A DNA stretch of 64,000 nucleotides from Synanceia verrucosa (Eukaryota; Chordata; Actinopteri; Perciformes; Synanceiidae), in NCBI GenBank assembly GCA_029721515.1, contig CM056559.1, positions 16,764,501-16,828,500 on the forward strand. The letters are read 5' to 3'. The position numbers and the translations under genes are program-made. Below are positions 8,674 through 19,612 of the stretch, in pieces. The notes beneath the pieces were generated by a model. That model saw only the letters and a list, made by a program, of their open reading frames with translations, made no database searches and was not told where the DNA came from. Positions within the stretch are counted from its first letter, which is position 1; every line of letters begins with the position of its first letter.

Positions 8674-10402
8674 CTCAATATATGATTTTTCGCGTTGTCA
8701 TTGAAAAAATTGCAAGGTCCTACCCTGGTTTTATAATCACAGGTGGAGCTCTCTACTGCACTCTGTCAGTAAAGCTTTCCTCTTGTAGCCAGCCAATCAG
8801 GAAGTGGCTACTGAAGTATGTGCATACAGTATATCCACCCCTTGACTGCCATTTCAGACCCTCCTCAGGAAGCACTATAGTGACACCACATTGACCTAAT
8901 CACAGTTATCCAGCCAGGCTAAGGATCAGACACCACAGCACACCTAATTCCTCATGACCTATCCATAACCACAAGAAGTAGGGTGTGTAGCCAATGTAGA
9001 TAGTTTGCAACTTGTAGTAATAACCAAAGAGAAAGAGAAGTGAAAGGACAATATTGATTAATTGTCAACCCACCAACGTTTAATGTTCATCACAGTGGAT
9101 ACACAGGTATAAGGTCTACATTTTGTGATCCTCAGAACTCAAGTAAAATTCAATGAGTCCAAACCCTCAAGAGTGGGAGGACGCAGAACTAATCTGGCAG
9201 AGCCTCACATCTCTGAAATCATTGGAGTAAATATTCAGATAGACAGTGTTTTGATAAACTGACCTAATCCACATATTCAAAACCGAGATGGTTGCTGTCT
9301 TGCCAAAAGAAATCTCAGCACAGTATCATTTAGAAGAGATTAGAGCAGCAAATCATTTAGCATTTGGACTATATTTGGCTCTTTTTGTATTGTGTTTTTG
9401 TAAACTTTGCTGTGGATTCACCATCATCAATTAAATTTTCATTAAAATTTTGCTGAGCAAATTGTTAATAAACTTGTGATTTTAAAGAGCCCATGGTCAT
9501 TCCTCAGATCAAATAGAAAACCATTCATACATTCATCTCTCTCATACACATCGTCAGTTATCAAGCAAACTATTGACAAAATTAGTTTTTATCATTAATG
9601 CCAGTTCTGTACAACCTTTACATATGATGACATGAAATGAATATAGCAGCTTCTGGAGGTTTCAGACATTCATGGCATGTATTATCAGTTCTTGACTATT
9701 ACTGCATAATAAAGCAGAAAAGCATCCCAAGGTTTCACAAAATGTTTTCTCACAAGTGTACATGATAATGCTTTCACAGTAGCATCACTGTCAGCGTTCT
9801 TGAAGAAGCTAAGGGGTGTTGACCTTATTGGTGCATGGTGTTGTTGGTCATGGCTCTTGTGCTGGAGCTGTCTTTGTTTTTTTTTTGTCTCATTTTCAGT
9901 ACATCATCTGTTCTCACTAGCTTTTATTTGCTACCCATGATATTCATTGTTTTACTTTTCAGAATGATCATAATTCAAACATGTCAGCTTTTTTGGCCCC
10001 AGTTATCATTTGATTAAATATGTGGATTGCCCATATTAATACTGTTTCTTTTTTCATTCCTTTTATTATCAGTCTGACTAGTGTCATCGATGTCTGGGCT
10101 AAAATGATAAAAAACAGTAGTGTTGCGTTGTTTTTCGCTTTTTTTGTTTTGTTCTCACGTGGCTTTCCTTTTATTTGTGAAGTTAATTGTCTTTTTTCAG
10201 CAGTGTTTCTGCTGATTTATTTATTTTTAAACCAAATATTCAAATTATGAACAGTGCTGGCAGAGGCAGACCGGATTTCTCTCTGTGGATGTGACTGGCA
10301 TCAATGGCCAGCCATTGGGCAGGCTCGTCACCATGATGAGAAGTTTTCACTTTGGATGACTGCATCTCAAAACTTATCTCCTCTTTTTTTCCCCTCCACA
10401 AG
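8674..10402. other. Intron sequence with no recognised element
   Basis: AT-rich intron. The ORFs at 9835-10250 are hydrophobic and T-rich and show no family signature; I regard them as chance. A pyrimidine-rich run (10381-10396) just before the next exon forms its acceptor. Confidence 0.65.
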
Positions 10403-10462
10403 CCTCCATAGTGACTGTCATTCGACTGGTCAATGATGCAGTCGATACAATCGAAAGTGAAG
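10403..10462 (+). CDS. fat3: FAT3 alternative cytoplasmic exon, 60 nt
   Basis: A 60-nt exon with a strong acceptor (polypyrimidine tract then CCACAAG ending 10402) and donor GTACCA at 10463. Entered in phase 1 after exon 7998-8111 it reads A-SIVTVIRLVNDAVDTIESE and leaves in phase 1. I recall nearly the same peptide (SIVTVI-x-LVN-x-VVDTIENE) at this exact place in vertebrate FAT3 isoforms. Because 60 is a multiple of three and flanking phases agree, it can be a cassette exon. It is too short to be found by ORF length. Effect on tail binding partners is unknown to me. Confidence 0.9.
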
Positions 10463-11697
10463 GTACCATTTCTCATCCACTTTGTGTCTCTCCTCTCACT
10501 CTTCTCTGATCTCAACCTCTCGTCACTGCATCTCTTCTGAAAGCAATGTCTTTAGTTATATACAGTCGCTGTATTGTGTGTACTGTATCTTTCAGTAAGT
10601 GGATCCTTCTGGACACTATACATAGGGTAGCTTCCAATACTGCGAGTGGAGCAGACAACATTGTTCCATGTGCTTTCGATCTTTGTATACTGAGGCAAAG
10701 ATACAACTACATGAGTTGGAAATTTTGACCTTGAGTTAAAATTGCATGCTTTGCCACTACTCTGTGAATATGTAAAGTTATAGAAACAATAGAGAAAAGG
10801 GCAGAATTCAGCAGGGACTCTGGAAGTCAGACAGTTGGGGGTACTGAGTGAAAGGCAGTCTATACAATGATGTCAGATATATGACAATTAAAGTACTATT
10901 ATTGTCAATCAAAAGAGCAGATTCTGAAAACTGAATAACAGTTTATCAGTGCCCATCATCGTCCATCAGTTAAGAACCAACAATAACCAGTTCTAACAGA
11001 ATAACTGCAGATGACTCACTCACAACAAAGTCTTTTGCAAAACATGCACATTGCATCCCTACCTGTGTTTTGTCCAGATGCTTGTTATTTTTACAAAGTG
11101 CAAAATCTGCTGGAACAGCAGGGAAAACCCTAACTTTAGAAAAAAAATCTGATGTCAAAGCAGCCACAGCCTCCACGATGTCATGATACCTGAGGAAAGG
11201 AAGAGGGGGGCTTTGTAAAGATGATCACATAACCAGATAAGTTACTAGTTAATTGTAATGTAACCATTTCATACAGGACAGTATAATACAGACAGTATAA
11301 AAATATTTTAATGATATGTCCTATATTGCTGATTTCCATTGCAGTTGAATAGTAGGCCTACAGAAAGAAGTAGCACTGCTTCCAGCGTCCCTGCAGTCCA
11401 GAGGAAAATAACAGAATTAGTAGTAATAAATAATGAAGTTGCTGATGGCCGATACAGTCTCTACTACAGCAAAGCTTACCAAGTTCCAACATCAAAATGG
11501 AAAATTTGGGAGGGAAAGCTGAGCTGTAACAAAATCATGACTACAATTTTTTAGCAAATTTCACGAGACTCACATGAATTCCCACAGCAACTCCAAGCTA
11601 AATCAGATTCTATCCTGTAAGATCACTTTAGTAGAGCAGACACATTCATGATCCAGCACTGAAGCACTCTGTGTTATTTTGTTTTTCCATCTGACAG

Positions 11698-11733
11698 TGT
11701 CAGTTATGGACCACGGCCAAATCTACAACAAAG
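11698..11733 (+). CDS. fat3: FAT3 alternative cytoplasmic microexon, 36 nt
   Basis: A 36-nt microexon between acceptor CCATCTGACAG (ending 11697) and donor GTGACT (11734). In phase 1 it reads VSVMDHGQIYNK and joins to A-YHWDTSDWMP in the last exon. I recall a matching peptide VSVMDQGQNYNR immediately before the YHWD block in vertebrate FAT3. Together with the 60-nt exon it forms a 32-codon optional insert. Length and phase preserve the frame whether it is used or skipped. Confidence 0.9.
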
Positions 11734-11744
11734 GTGACTACTAA

Positions 11745-11745
11745 G

Positions 11746-11778
<33 letters not shown>
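11745..11778. repeat. (TATC)n microsatellite
   Basis: About eight TATC units, starting 11 bases past the 36-nt microexon donor. Confidence 0.95.
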
Positions 11779-11851
11779 CGATCGATTGTGAGTAGACAAA
11801 ATAACAAATACCCAATGAAAATAACTTAAACAGTATATATACAGGTGTGTG

Positions 11852-11886
<35 letters not shown>
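11852..11886. repeat. (TA)n microsatellite
   Basis: A TA run with a few GTA interruptions inside the last FAT3 intron. Confidence 0.9.
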
Positions 11887-12969
11887 ACACGTATATTGAT
11901 AACATTATTATATATTATCATATATTCCAATAGCTTCACTATTTTTGTGAGACAGTTGCTGGTCTACAAGTGGTGATAATGAGTTGAGAAATACATAAAT
12001 GCAAAAGGCAGGGAAGGAGAATACCTGTAGTTGTTAAACAAGGATATAAACAAGGTTTCACTATTTTTAAAGTCATCTTTGTTTTATGTGGAAGGAAAAT
12101 GATTCAACATACAAATCTGCTGGTGTTTCGTTTGTTTCCAATAAAATTCCACAGGGCACCTAGTGATATAAAGCCACTGCTCTTTTAACTGCACCTTCAA
12201 CAAGCCCAAACTGCTGAACCAGAAGCCAACAACCACCCTACACCTTGCCCCAGTTAAAAAAACAATTTCAACCAGATGATCATGGGGTTCATTTGTCTAC
12301 TACTTGTAAGGCCTGTAGTCAGACATTGGCTCCAGATAGTCTTCGTGACAATCAAATCTTGAATCAGCAGTTTTCATCTCTTAGCGAGACTGTTCTGAGT
12401 GATATTATTTTGTCTACCACCTGTATCTTTTGTTTCTCTGCAAACCAGCTGTACTTTCATATTTATGTACTTTGTCATTGGTAAATTCCTCTGCACATCT
12501 ATAGTAGGAGGTGTGTTTGCTTATGTGTGATCTGCTGTGGTTTCCCACCCCACCCATCAGCTTGTTTTCCTCTTATTGTGCTGTGCTGACCTAGCAGAAC
12601 TACCTTCCCCAACAATGTTTTGCCTGTTACTCTCACCTTGCTGCATCCACCATGTCACTTGGATTTTTATCTCCAGGCCAGTGATGGCACTCTACCATTT
12701 GTGGGGTGATGAAGTTTTCACAGACTCAGTCCTTCCATGGTTTGTGTTCTGCTTTGATGCATGGAAGACTTTTTGTTAGATTTGTCATTGCTTCACTCAC
12801 CATTTGCTCTTAACTGAATTTGCGTTCAGTTAAATTAATCTAAAGTTATTTGATGCTTTGTCCCTTTTGGGGAAACTTTTGTGATGGGAATCATCACTAA
12901 ATGCTCTGTCAGCAGATTGTTGGCTTCAGAAGTCTAATAATAAAAATAATCTAATATCTTAGCATGCCC

Positions 12970-13525
12970 CAGCAGTGCGGTTCGTTTCAGGTGTGAAAGC
13001 AGCCTGACCTCGATCCGACCCAGTTGCAAAAAATCTACCTTTTTGGATTTGATGGGCTCCCTTATTTTTTGCGCATGTGACACACAACACACAGGGAGAG
13101 ACAGACACGTGACGCGAACGTTACCTGTTCCGGCTTCTGTACAGTAGACCTGTTGTTACTGTAGCATGTTGGACACACGAGAGCTATCATTCTCAGCTGT
13201 TTTGCTGCACATCTTCATCGTTTGCAAAATTATGAACATGATATTGTAAAACTCATGTTGCGTCAAACAGTGAGCAAACATTTCTGCAAAAAGCTGTAAC
13301 TGTACAAACCATATTGCTATAAGGATAACGAGAACAGCACGCAAAGTATTGTTTACGTCGGCCTGCTTTCACTTTTGGGCTTCCTGCTTTACCCCGTCTA
13401 ATGGTTGTATGACCTTAGCACATGTGTCTGGTCCTGTTGCAAATTAATCACAGTGAGTGTGTGAAAGTGAAAAAAAAATAAAATAAAATCCGGACCAAAG
13501 CAAGTGAACTAACGGACCTTCCTGA
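12970..13525. mobile_element. Possible non-autonomous DNA transposon (MITE-like)
   Basis: The left side has GCGGTTCGTTTCAGGTGTGAAAGC and the right side GTGTGAAAGTGAAA...ATCCGGACCAAAG. These resemble ends of a fish hAT-type non-autonomous family, but clean inverted repeats and a target duplication are not demonstrable by eye. No coding frame is supported. Confidence 0.35.
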
Positions 13526-13533
13526 ATATGCCC

Positions 13534-13845
13534 TTACTCACCCATATCACTTTGGAGTCATTTGGAATATTTCCTGAATTAAAATACTTATTTGTGATGT
13601 TGTCACATATGCATACATGCTTTGTTTTAGTTCAGGCACTGTGAAGGCCACATAGGTAGGCGTGAGGGGTCCTTAGTAAATGACAGAAGCAGTCTGTTTA
13701 CAGATTTTCTCAGGTTACGGACAACTCTGGACTCAAATGAGAATAGTTATTGTGTAGCACATCTTGATAAAATGCCTCTTATTTGAGAAATGGTCAAGTT
13801 TGTGTCATTTACTCCAAATGACTCCAAAGTGATATGGATGAGTAA
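13534..13845. repeat. 33-bp inverted repeats, about 246 bp apart
   Basis: The segment 13534-13566 (containing ATATCACTTTGGAGTCATTT) is the inverted complement of 13813-13845 with one mismatch. The right copy itself lies in CATTTACTC...GAGTAAATG, a second, smaller palindrome. The spacing suggests a small foldback or MITE element in the last FAT3 intron. No family name. Confidence 0.7.
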
Positions 13846-14396
13846 ATGGCAGTATTTTATCCCAGAAATAAGGCCTAATTTGTGAAAAACTTCCCCTTTA
13901 ATCAACTTTACCAGGAAGTGTACCAGGAATTAATGGCTTTGTAGTTATACTGCATATTTAAGTACCTAACGGACAGAGTGCAGCCAAAAACCTGCTGATG
14001 ATACATGCTTTTTTAACACTTTGCAACATCGACCAATTGAGAAATCTACCAGTTATTTTATGTATCTGTCTAACAGCCATAATTCAATCAACATGACTTG
14101 AGTGCTTAAAGTCTTCATGAATCTCAGCATGCTGTGACATTTGTGAACCTCAAAGGCTACTGTTGTGCATGTCATGTTCCCTTAAAGACCTAACATGTTT
14201 TCTGTACAGGTTGTGACTTGTCATGTTCCTGACCTTCAGCAACTCTGTCTGTTGTTTACTGAGTCTAACATGCCTGGTGCATACTAAGGCATGTCTGCTG
14301 CATAGCTCTACATTGTGGAGACTAGTTTGTGATGGTCTTGTTTGACAGATAACCAGAACTAACCATAAAATAACCATATCCCTTTCTACTGTCCAG

Positions 14397-15028
14397 CATA
14401 TCACTGGGACACATCCGACTGGATGCCGAGCACCAGGCTGTCAGATATTGAAGAGGTGCCAGGCTATGAAGCAGGTCCTGGCACTGACACAGCAGGCTCA
14501 GCCCCCCACCTTGGGGGAAGCACACAAGAACTGGAGTCAGACTATTACCTTGGAGGCTATGACATTGACAGTGATTACCCCCCTCCCCACGAAGAAGAGT
14601 TCTTGAGCCAAGACCAGTTGCCACCTCCACTGCCCACAGGAGAGGACTATACTGAGCCCTACACGCCACTGCCCACCAACCCACCAATCTCCAAAGAGAG
14701 CACCCTGAGCTCTGGCAGCACTGGTTGTCAGCAGGCCAGACCACACTTCCACCCCAGCCAGTACCTGCCTCCCCACCACCTGCCCCTTGGGGAGGCACCC
14801 CAGGGGGACTTTTGCACTTCAGTGAGTGGTGTAACGCCAGGAATTAGGGACACTGATGACTCTGTGCCGTTAAATATGCAACTATCTGTTGGTGCATGTT
14901 CAGCCTCGGACATGTCGGCCTCCTGTGGGCTTGAAGACCCTGAACATGGCAGCAACTTTGACAGTATGGACGAGCTTCGTCGAGGGGTAACCATCACCAC
15001 TGACTCACAGCAACAGACTGAGGTGTGA
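14397..15028 (+). CDS. fat3: FAT3-type cadherin, terminal coding exon
   Basis: The last coding exon is entered in phase 1 after acceptor TACTGTCCAG (ending 14396) and gives A-YHWDTSDWMPSTRLSDIEEV. Next come an acidic STQELESDYYLGGYDIDS block, PPPHEEEFLSQDQLPPPLP, and a Ser/Pro-rich region. It ends at TGA 15026-15028 with the C-terminal QQQTEV. This is the distal intracellular tail of FAT3; the 'ARLSDIEEVP...ELESDYYLGGYDID...HEEEFLSQDQ' pattern distinguishes FAT3 from FAT1. The final -TEV is a class I PDZ-binding motif by pattern (T-x-V). The ATG at 14423 is internal, not a start. About 210 codons; frame intact. Confidence 0.96.
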
Positions 15029-17200
15029 TTGATTGACCTGTACAGGGATCGTATGGGATGTGTAATGGACCAGAAGGAGCATAACATTGGAGAAGATGGA
15101 AGGAGACACACATGCGGATGTTATCACAGAAAGAAATGTCTCAGAAGCAATGCTAGGTACTGCTCAACCATAGACTGTAACAATGACCTTAATCCACAAA
15201 TTTAAAACAACATTTAACCTGCTGAAAGTACTTCTCTCCAATACAACTCCAGAAATGGTAGCAATGAGCAATGGACTCAGTGTGTGTCAGTCCTGTCTTT
15301 GCTGTGCAGAACAGTCAGAAGTGTCCTTCCTATTCCAATAGGGAGTAATTTGTTATGTGAAAACAATGGGGTAGAGAATGTGAATGAGAAATAATAATCC
15401 AAAAGAGACTGGCATTTACAGAAGTGGTAGAGAAATTTTGAAAAAAGATAAGGGACAGTCATGTAAGTGAAAGGGTTGTTTGGTTCCCTGCTCCTTCACA
15501 GAAATCTCATCGTGACAAAAGACGGAAAATTTTTGTTTTTTCCTCCTTGGATTTGTAAACTTTGTAGTACTCCAGGCTTGTACACTTTGTAAAATAGTAT
15601 GACTTCACTGGTGAATAAGTATGAATTAGTGTTCCAGCCAAATTTCAAAAAGCCGTCTTTGTTTTACTGTGGAATGTGCATGCCCCCCCACCAAAAAAAA
15701 AATTAAGCCCCCATCAAGCCATGGCATTGTAGCTATTGTGTTTCATTTGCCCAAAATGCTGAAAGTGTTATTGACCTTCCTTTTTTGTGCAGATGCCAAG
15801 AGCTGCTTGCTAATGTATGTTAAGGACTGATAACTCATTTTATCTACAGATAGCACACAGTACTTATATTTGGTCTTTAAAGACTATTATCCTGGATAAC
15901 TCTAATATTACCCCCAAACTGTTGAAGGTGTTCAGGACATACACCTAGCCAACTCTTTCAGACTTAACTGGAGAGGAGCTTTGATATGAAGAAGAACTTA
16001 TTTTCGTCTTATGTCATTACCAAATAGGAATCTGCTGAATAGCTGACATAAACATTAACAATACAAGAATACTTGTCAGTAGGTTTGGCCTGTGGCTCTC
16101 AGTAGAGTAATAGTAAGGAGTGGGATGTTGGCCACACAGTATGCTGGGATGATTGTAATTAGATGTTACTAGCTGGTAACTGATGAATCAGCCACTTATT
16201 TTTGAATAATGAATGAAGCAGCTGATGCCCGAATGTGACTTTGGTATTTGGCCTGAATTAAAGCTATGCTCTATTTTCCTGGGCTTTTAATTGTGATGGA
16301 GCATTTTTCTATGTCATATTTTTTACCCAAGTAAAGTATCGGAATACCTCATCCACAACTGGATAAAATGCCATATTAATAGATGAGCAGGAGAAAATAT
16401 ATAAGTTCAGATGACAAGCTAGGTAAGTAGTAACATTAGTGCAACTCTATCACCAGAAATATTGTTGGCAGTGGACGTGTTAATGTTGTGGATGTTGAAC
16501 GTGTAAATTTCAATCAAAACCAAATCAAAATATATGTTGTGATAAATGCTTAGACAACAAGATGGCTTGGATATGGAAAAATCATGGTCTGTTTTTGAAT
16601 GGTAACATTATTACGTTACGACATAATAATCATCTACACTATGTCTGTGGGTGGAAGTCAAACCCACATGGCTTACTTTCCGTCTGACCTACAATGCTGT
16701 AGGTCATCACTGTATTGTACTGAAAATTGTACTGACTAACCCTAAATATGCCTGATCCACTCAGGCATGCAGCTCCTCTTTTCTTTTTAATCTTGAAATC
16801 TCTGTATAGTGTACATAGCTAGATTTTGTAGATATGTAATTGCAATCCTGAACTTCCTTTGAGTTTCTTGTCTGTTTGATATGAATGTGGACACTAAGAC
16901 TGTGGAATATCAATTATTTGAATCATTTATCTTCTGCCAGTGACTGACTGAATGCCAATAACAGAGATGAATTTTTACATCCCAGCAAAAGTGTTTTTAT
17001 GTTTTAAGTGTTTTTGTTATGGTGAAACATTTATGGTAAAAAGGGAATCTTTTTGTGCATTTCTTTCATCTGGAATGTTCTGATGAATTTCTAATATTCA
17101 AAGATGTTAGGCAGTGTCAACAATATGTCCCCTATCTGCAGAAAGTGTATAAAGTGCGTGCTTTTCAATTTCATTTTAATTTTATTTTTCAATATAGTGC
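15029..17200 (+). other. Probable FAT3 3' UTR and downstream sequence
   Basis: No ORF of substance and no recognisable transposon. AT-rich single-copy-looking sequence follows the stop directly. FAT genes usually have long 3' UTRs, so the UTR plausibly covers much of this stretch. An ATTAAA at about 16257 is a possible polyadenylation signal, but I cannot choose the site. The next repeat starts near 17450. Confidence 0.55.
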
Positions 17201-17454
17201 AGAAAATTAAAAAAGGTTCTTATACACCATGTCACCTGTCCTCAATTCTGAGTTACGTTCATCTTGACAGATCTTGTTGAATGGCTTTTGATGATGCTTT
17301 GCATTGTCTGGTCCCACACATCTGACATGCTGTTTTGGCAAACACCAGTGATAAATGTTTTCTTGTCTCCTCATCAGCTGCAGAGCTGTGTAGAGAACTA
17401 CTGGAGAACTCCAGCAAGATACAAAGTGTAAAGCTCTGAAAGTCAAACCAAAGT

Positions 17455-18125
17455 ATGTTTTAGTCTCAGAAATGGTTGGTCAGCATACAACCATGCATAC
17501 AACCAGCAGCAAAAGACCACACTGGATGGCATTCCTGTCAGCCAAGAATGGGAAACTGAGGCTGCAATTCACATAGGCTCACCAAAACTGGACAACAGAA
17601 GATGGAAAAACCTGGACAAGTCTCGATTTCAACTGCAACAGTCAGATGGAAGGGTCAGAATTTGGCGTAAACAACATGAAAGCATGGATCCATCCTGCCT
17701 TGTATCAATAGGCTTCAGACTAGTGGTGGTGGTGTAATGGTCCTGGCACATTTTGGGCCCCTTAGTATCAACTGAGCATGGTTTTAATGCTGCAGCGTGA
17801 GTATTGTTGCTGACCATGTCCATCTTTGTCCTTTATGACCACAGTGGACCATCTTCTGATGGCTACTTCTATTGGTATAATGCTCCAAGTCACAAAAGCT
17901 CATATCATCTCAAACTGGTTTCTTGAACATGACAAGGAGTTCACTGGACTCCAGTGGCCTCTACAGTCACCAGATCAATCAGATCAGATCAATAGAACCT
18001 TTGGGATGTGGTGGAATGGGAGCTTCTCATCATATGTGTGCAGCCGACAAATCTGCACCATGTCAATATGGACCAGTATCTCAAAGTCCACTTTGTCTTT
18101 TTCAGAGCTCAATAAAATGTTTCTT
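17455..18125 (+). pseudogene. Decayed Tc1-like transposase relic
   Basis: Scattered frames read WMAFLSAKNGKLRLQFT, then WTTEDGKTWTSL, a DGRVRIWRKQHESMDPSCLV segment in another frame (about 17647-17705), FMTTVDHLLMATS, and SNWFLEHDKEFTGLQWPLQS (about 17911-17970). These are successive pieces of a Tc1 transposase in the right order, broken by many frameshifts and stops. The catalytic DNAP motif is replaced by divergent sequence and the final DLNPIE motif is lost in an indel. No inverted repeats are visible. This is a fourth, older Tc1 lineage in the window. Confidence 0.82.
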
Positions 18126-18553
18126 AATTCTTGCTTTCTACAATATATGCCGATGGCAATTATTTAAAAAAACAAAAAAAAAAAAAAACTAGAAGGCTGT
18201 TATGAACAGTCACACTGGAAGGCATCATTGAGAGAGGGAAAAACCAATAACAATTGCAGACATTTTCAGACTCACATCTGGAAAAAAAAACAAACATTTA
18301 TTTGTATTGTACTTGGTTGTAGATGATTGTGACAGTGACAAATAATTCTGGAAATAATAAAAGAATGAACTGAGAGAAAAAAGTTTAGACCCAGCATACT
18401 TTCCCACATTTGCACATCTGGAAATTTCTGCATAAATTATGTATGAACATCAGTTTTATGGGCTTTATCTATGTGAAGTTTTATTATTGTATTTTTTCCT
18501 AAAAGTTACATTTATTTATTTCATACCTACTTTATACTATGAAAATAAGTATA
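18126..18553. other. Intergenic AT-rich sequence
   Basis: No gene or element recognised. It lies between the Tc1 relic and the 5' LTR. Confidence 0.5.
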
Positions 18554-18960
18554 TGTAGCCGGGTGGGAAACTGTGACTACTATCACCGATGCCACCAGAT
18601 GGCACTGTCTCCATTTGGATAACCACCTGTGGGAGCAATGTTTTGGGAGAGTCAGTCTTGAGAGAGACCCAGAAGAGAGGTGCCATCTTGCTTTTACAGC
18701 GACACGAACAGGCACTGTTGTTTCCGGACATTATGGACTGTTTTTGAAGGTAAATATGCTGTAGAGTGCAATTGGTGGTCTGAAATATTTATTTTATTTT
18801 TATATAAATCTTTTTATTAACATTTCGGCAGTTTATAAAATCGTAAAGAAAAAACATCAAAATCAACTCCATCAGGTATGCCAGTTATAACCCCCAACCC
18901 ATTCCACCACCCAACAGTTGCGTAGCTGTACAGACAAATTAGAAAGAAAATTAAAAAAGG

Positions 18961-18961
18961 A

Positions 18962-19004
<43 letters not shown>

Positions 19005-19140
19005 CATATATACATATACACATACACACACACACACATACATACATATATACATATACACATACACACACATACATACATATACATACATACATACATA
19101 CATATACATACATATATATACACATATACATACATATGTA
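18961..19140. repeat. TA/CA/CATA microsatellite in L1 3' UTR
   Basis: About 180 bp of TA, CA and ACATAC units within the 3' end of the L1 element. The overlapping ORFs reading YIYIY or VCVCV on both strands are artefacts of this repeat. Confidence 0.95.
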
Positions 19141-19612
19141 CATGCTACATGCACACATCCACATACATACATATACATAGAATAAATAAAGTACACAGTG
19201 CGCTACCATTATGGTTTCAATAAAATGAGCGAGAATGACATTGTAACAGGGACAATACTACGCAGGTGGTCTGATATGTGAGCAGAGTCCAGTATGAAAG
19301 TCCCAGTCATTCTGATATGAGGGGGCAAGGCCCCACTAAATTAGGACCGATGGAGCCACGATACACAGAAATCATCAGAGTACTGGTTAGGTCCCAGCCG
19401 TTGCCTGTGAGGCAGCAAAAGTTCTGTTCACATAGACCAAGGTAATGACAAGTATCCTGGCCAGTCAAATAAGGAAACAAGAAAACAGATAGCACACGCA
19501 GAAGGAAGGGAGGAGAGAGAAAGGAAGAAAAAAAAGTGGGGGAATCAGAAGAGAAGGAGAAGGAGGAGAGAGAAGCCCAATCCAAGCAAGTGTATACTAG
19601 ACCCATTCCGTG

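Noticed and set aside
9835..10250. Two hydrophobic ORFs in a FAT3 intron resembling small membrane proteins
   Set aside because: T-rich intron sequence with no start context, homology or conservation evidence.
11745..11778. Regular short repeats as a possible CRISPR array
   Set aside because: It is a plain TATC microsatellite in a eukaryotic intron. No array of repeats with unique spacers exists anywhere in the window.
14423..14425. ATG as start of a stand-alone 201-residue protein
   Set aside because: A splice acceptor at 14396 and continuous FAT3 homology upstream of the ATG (YHWDTSDW) show it is an internal Met of the terminal exon.
14150..15111. Minus-strand ORFs opposite the last FAT3 exon
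   Set aside because: They are antisense shadows of a strongly recognisable coding exon on the + strand.
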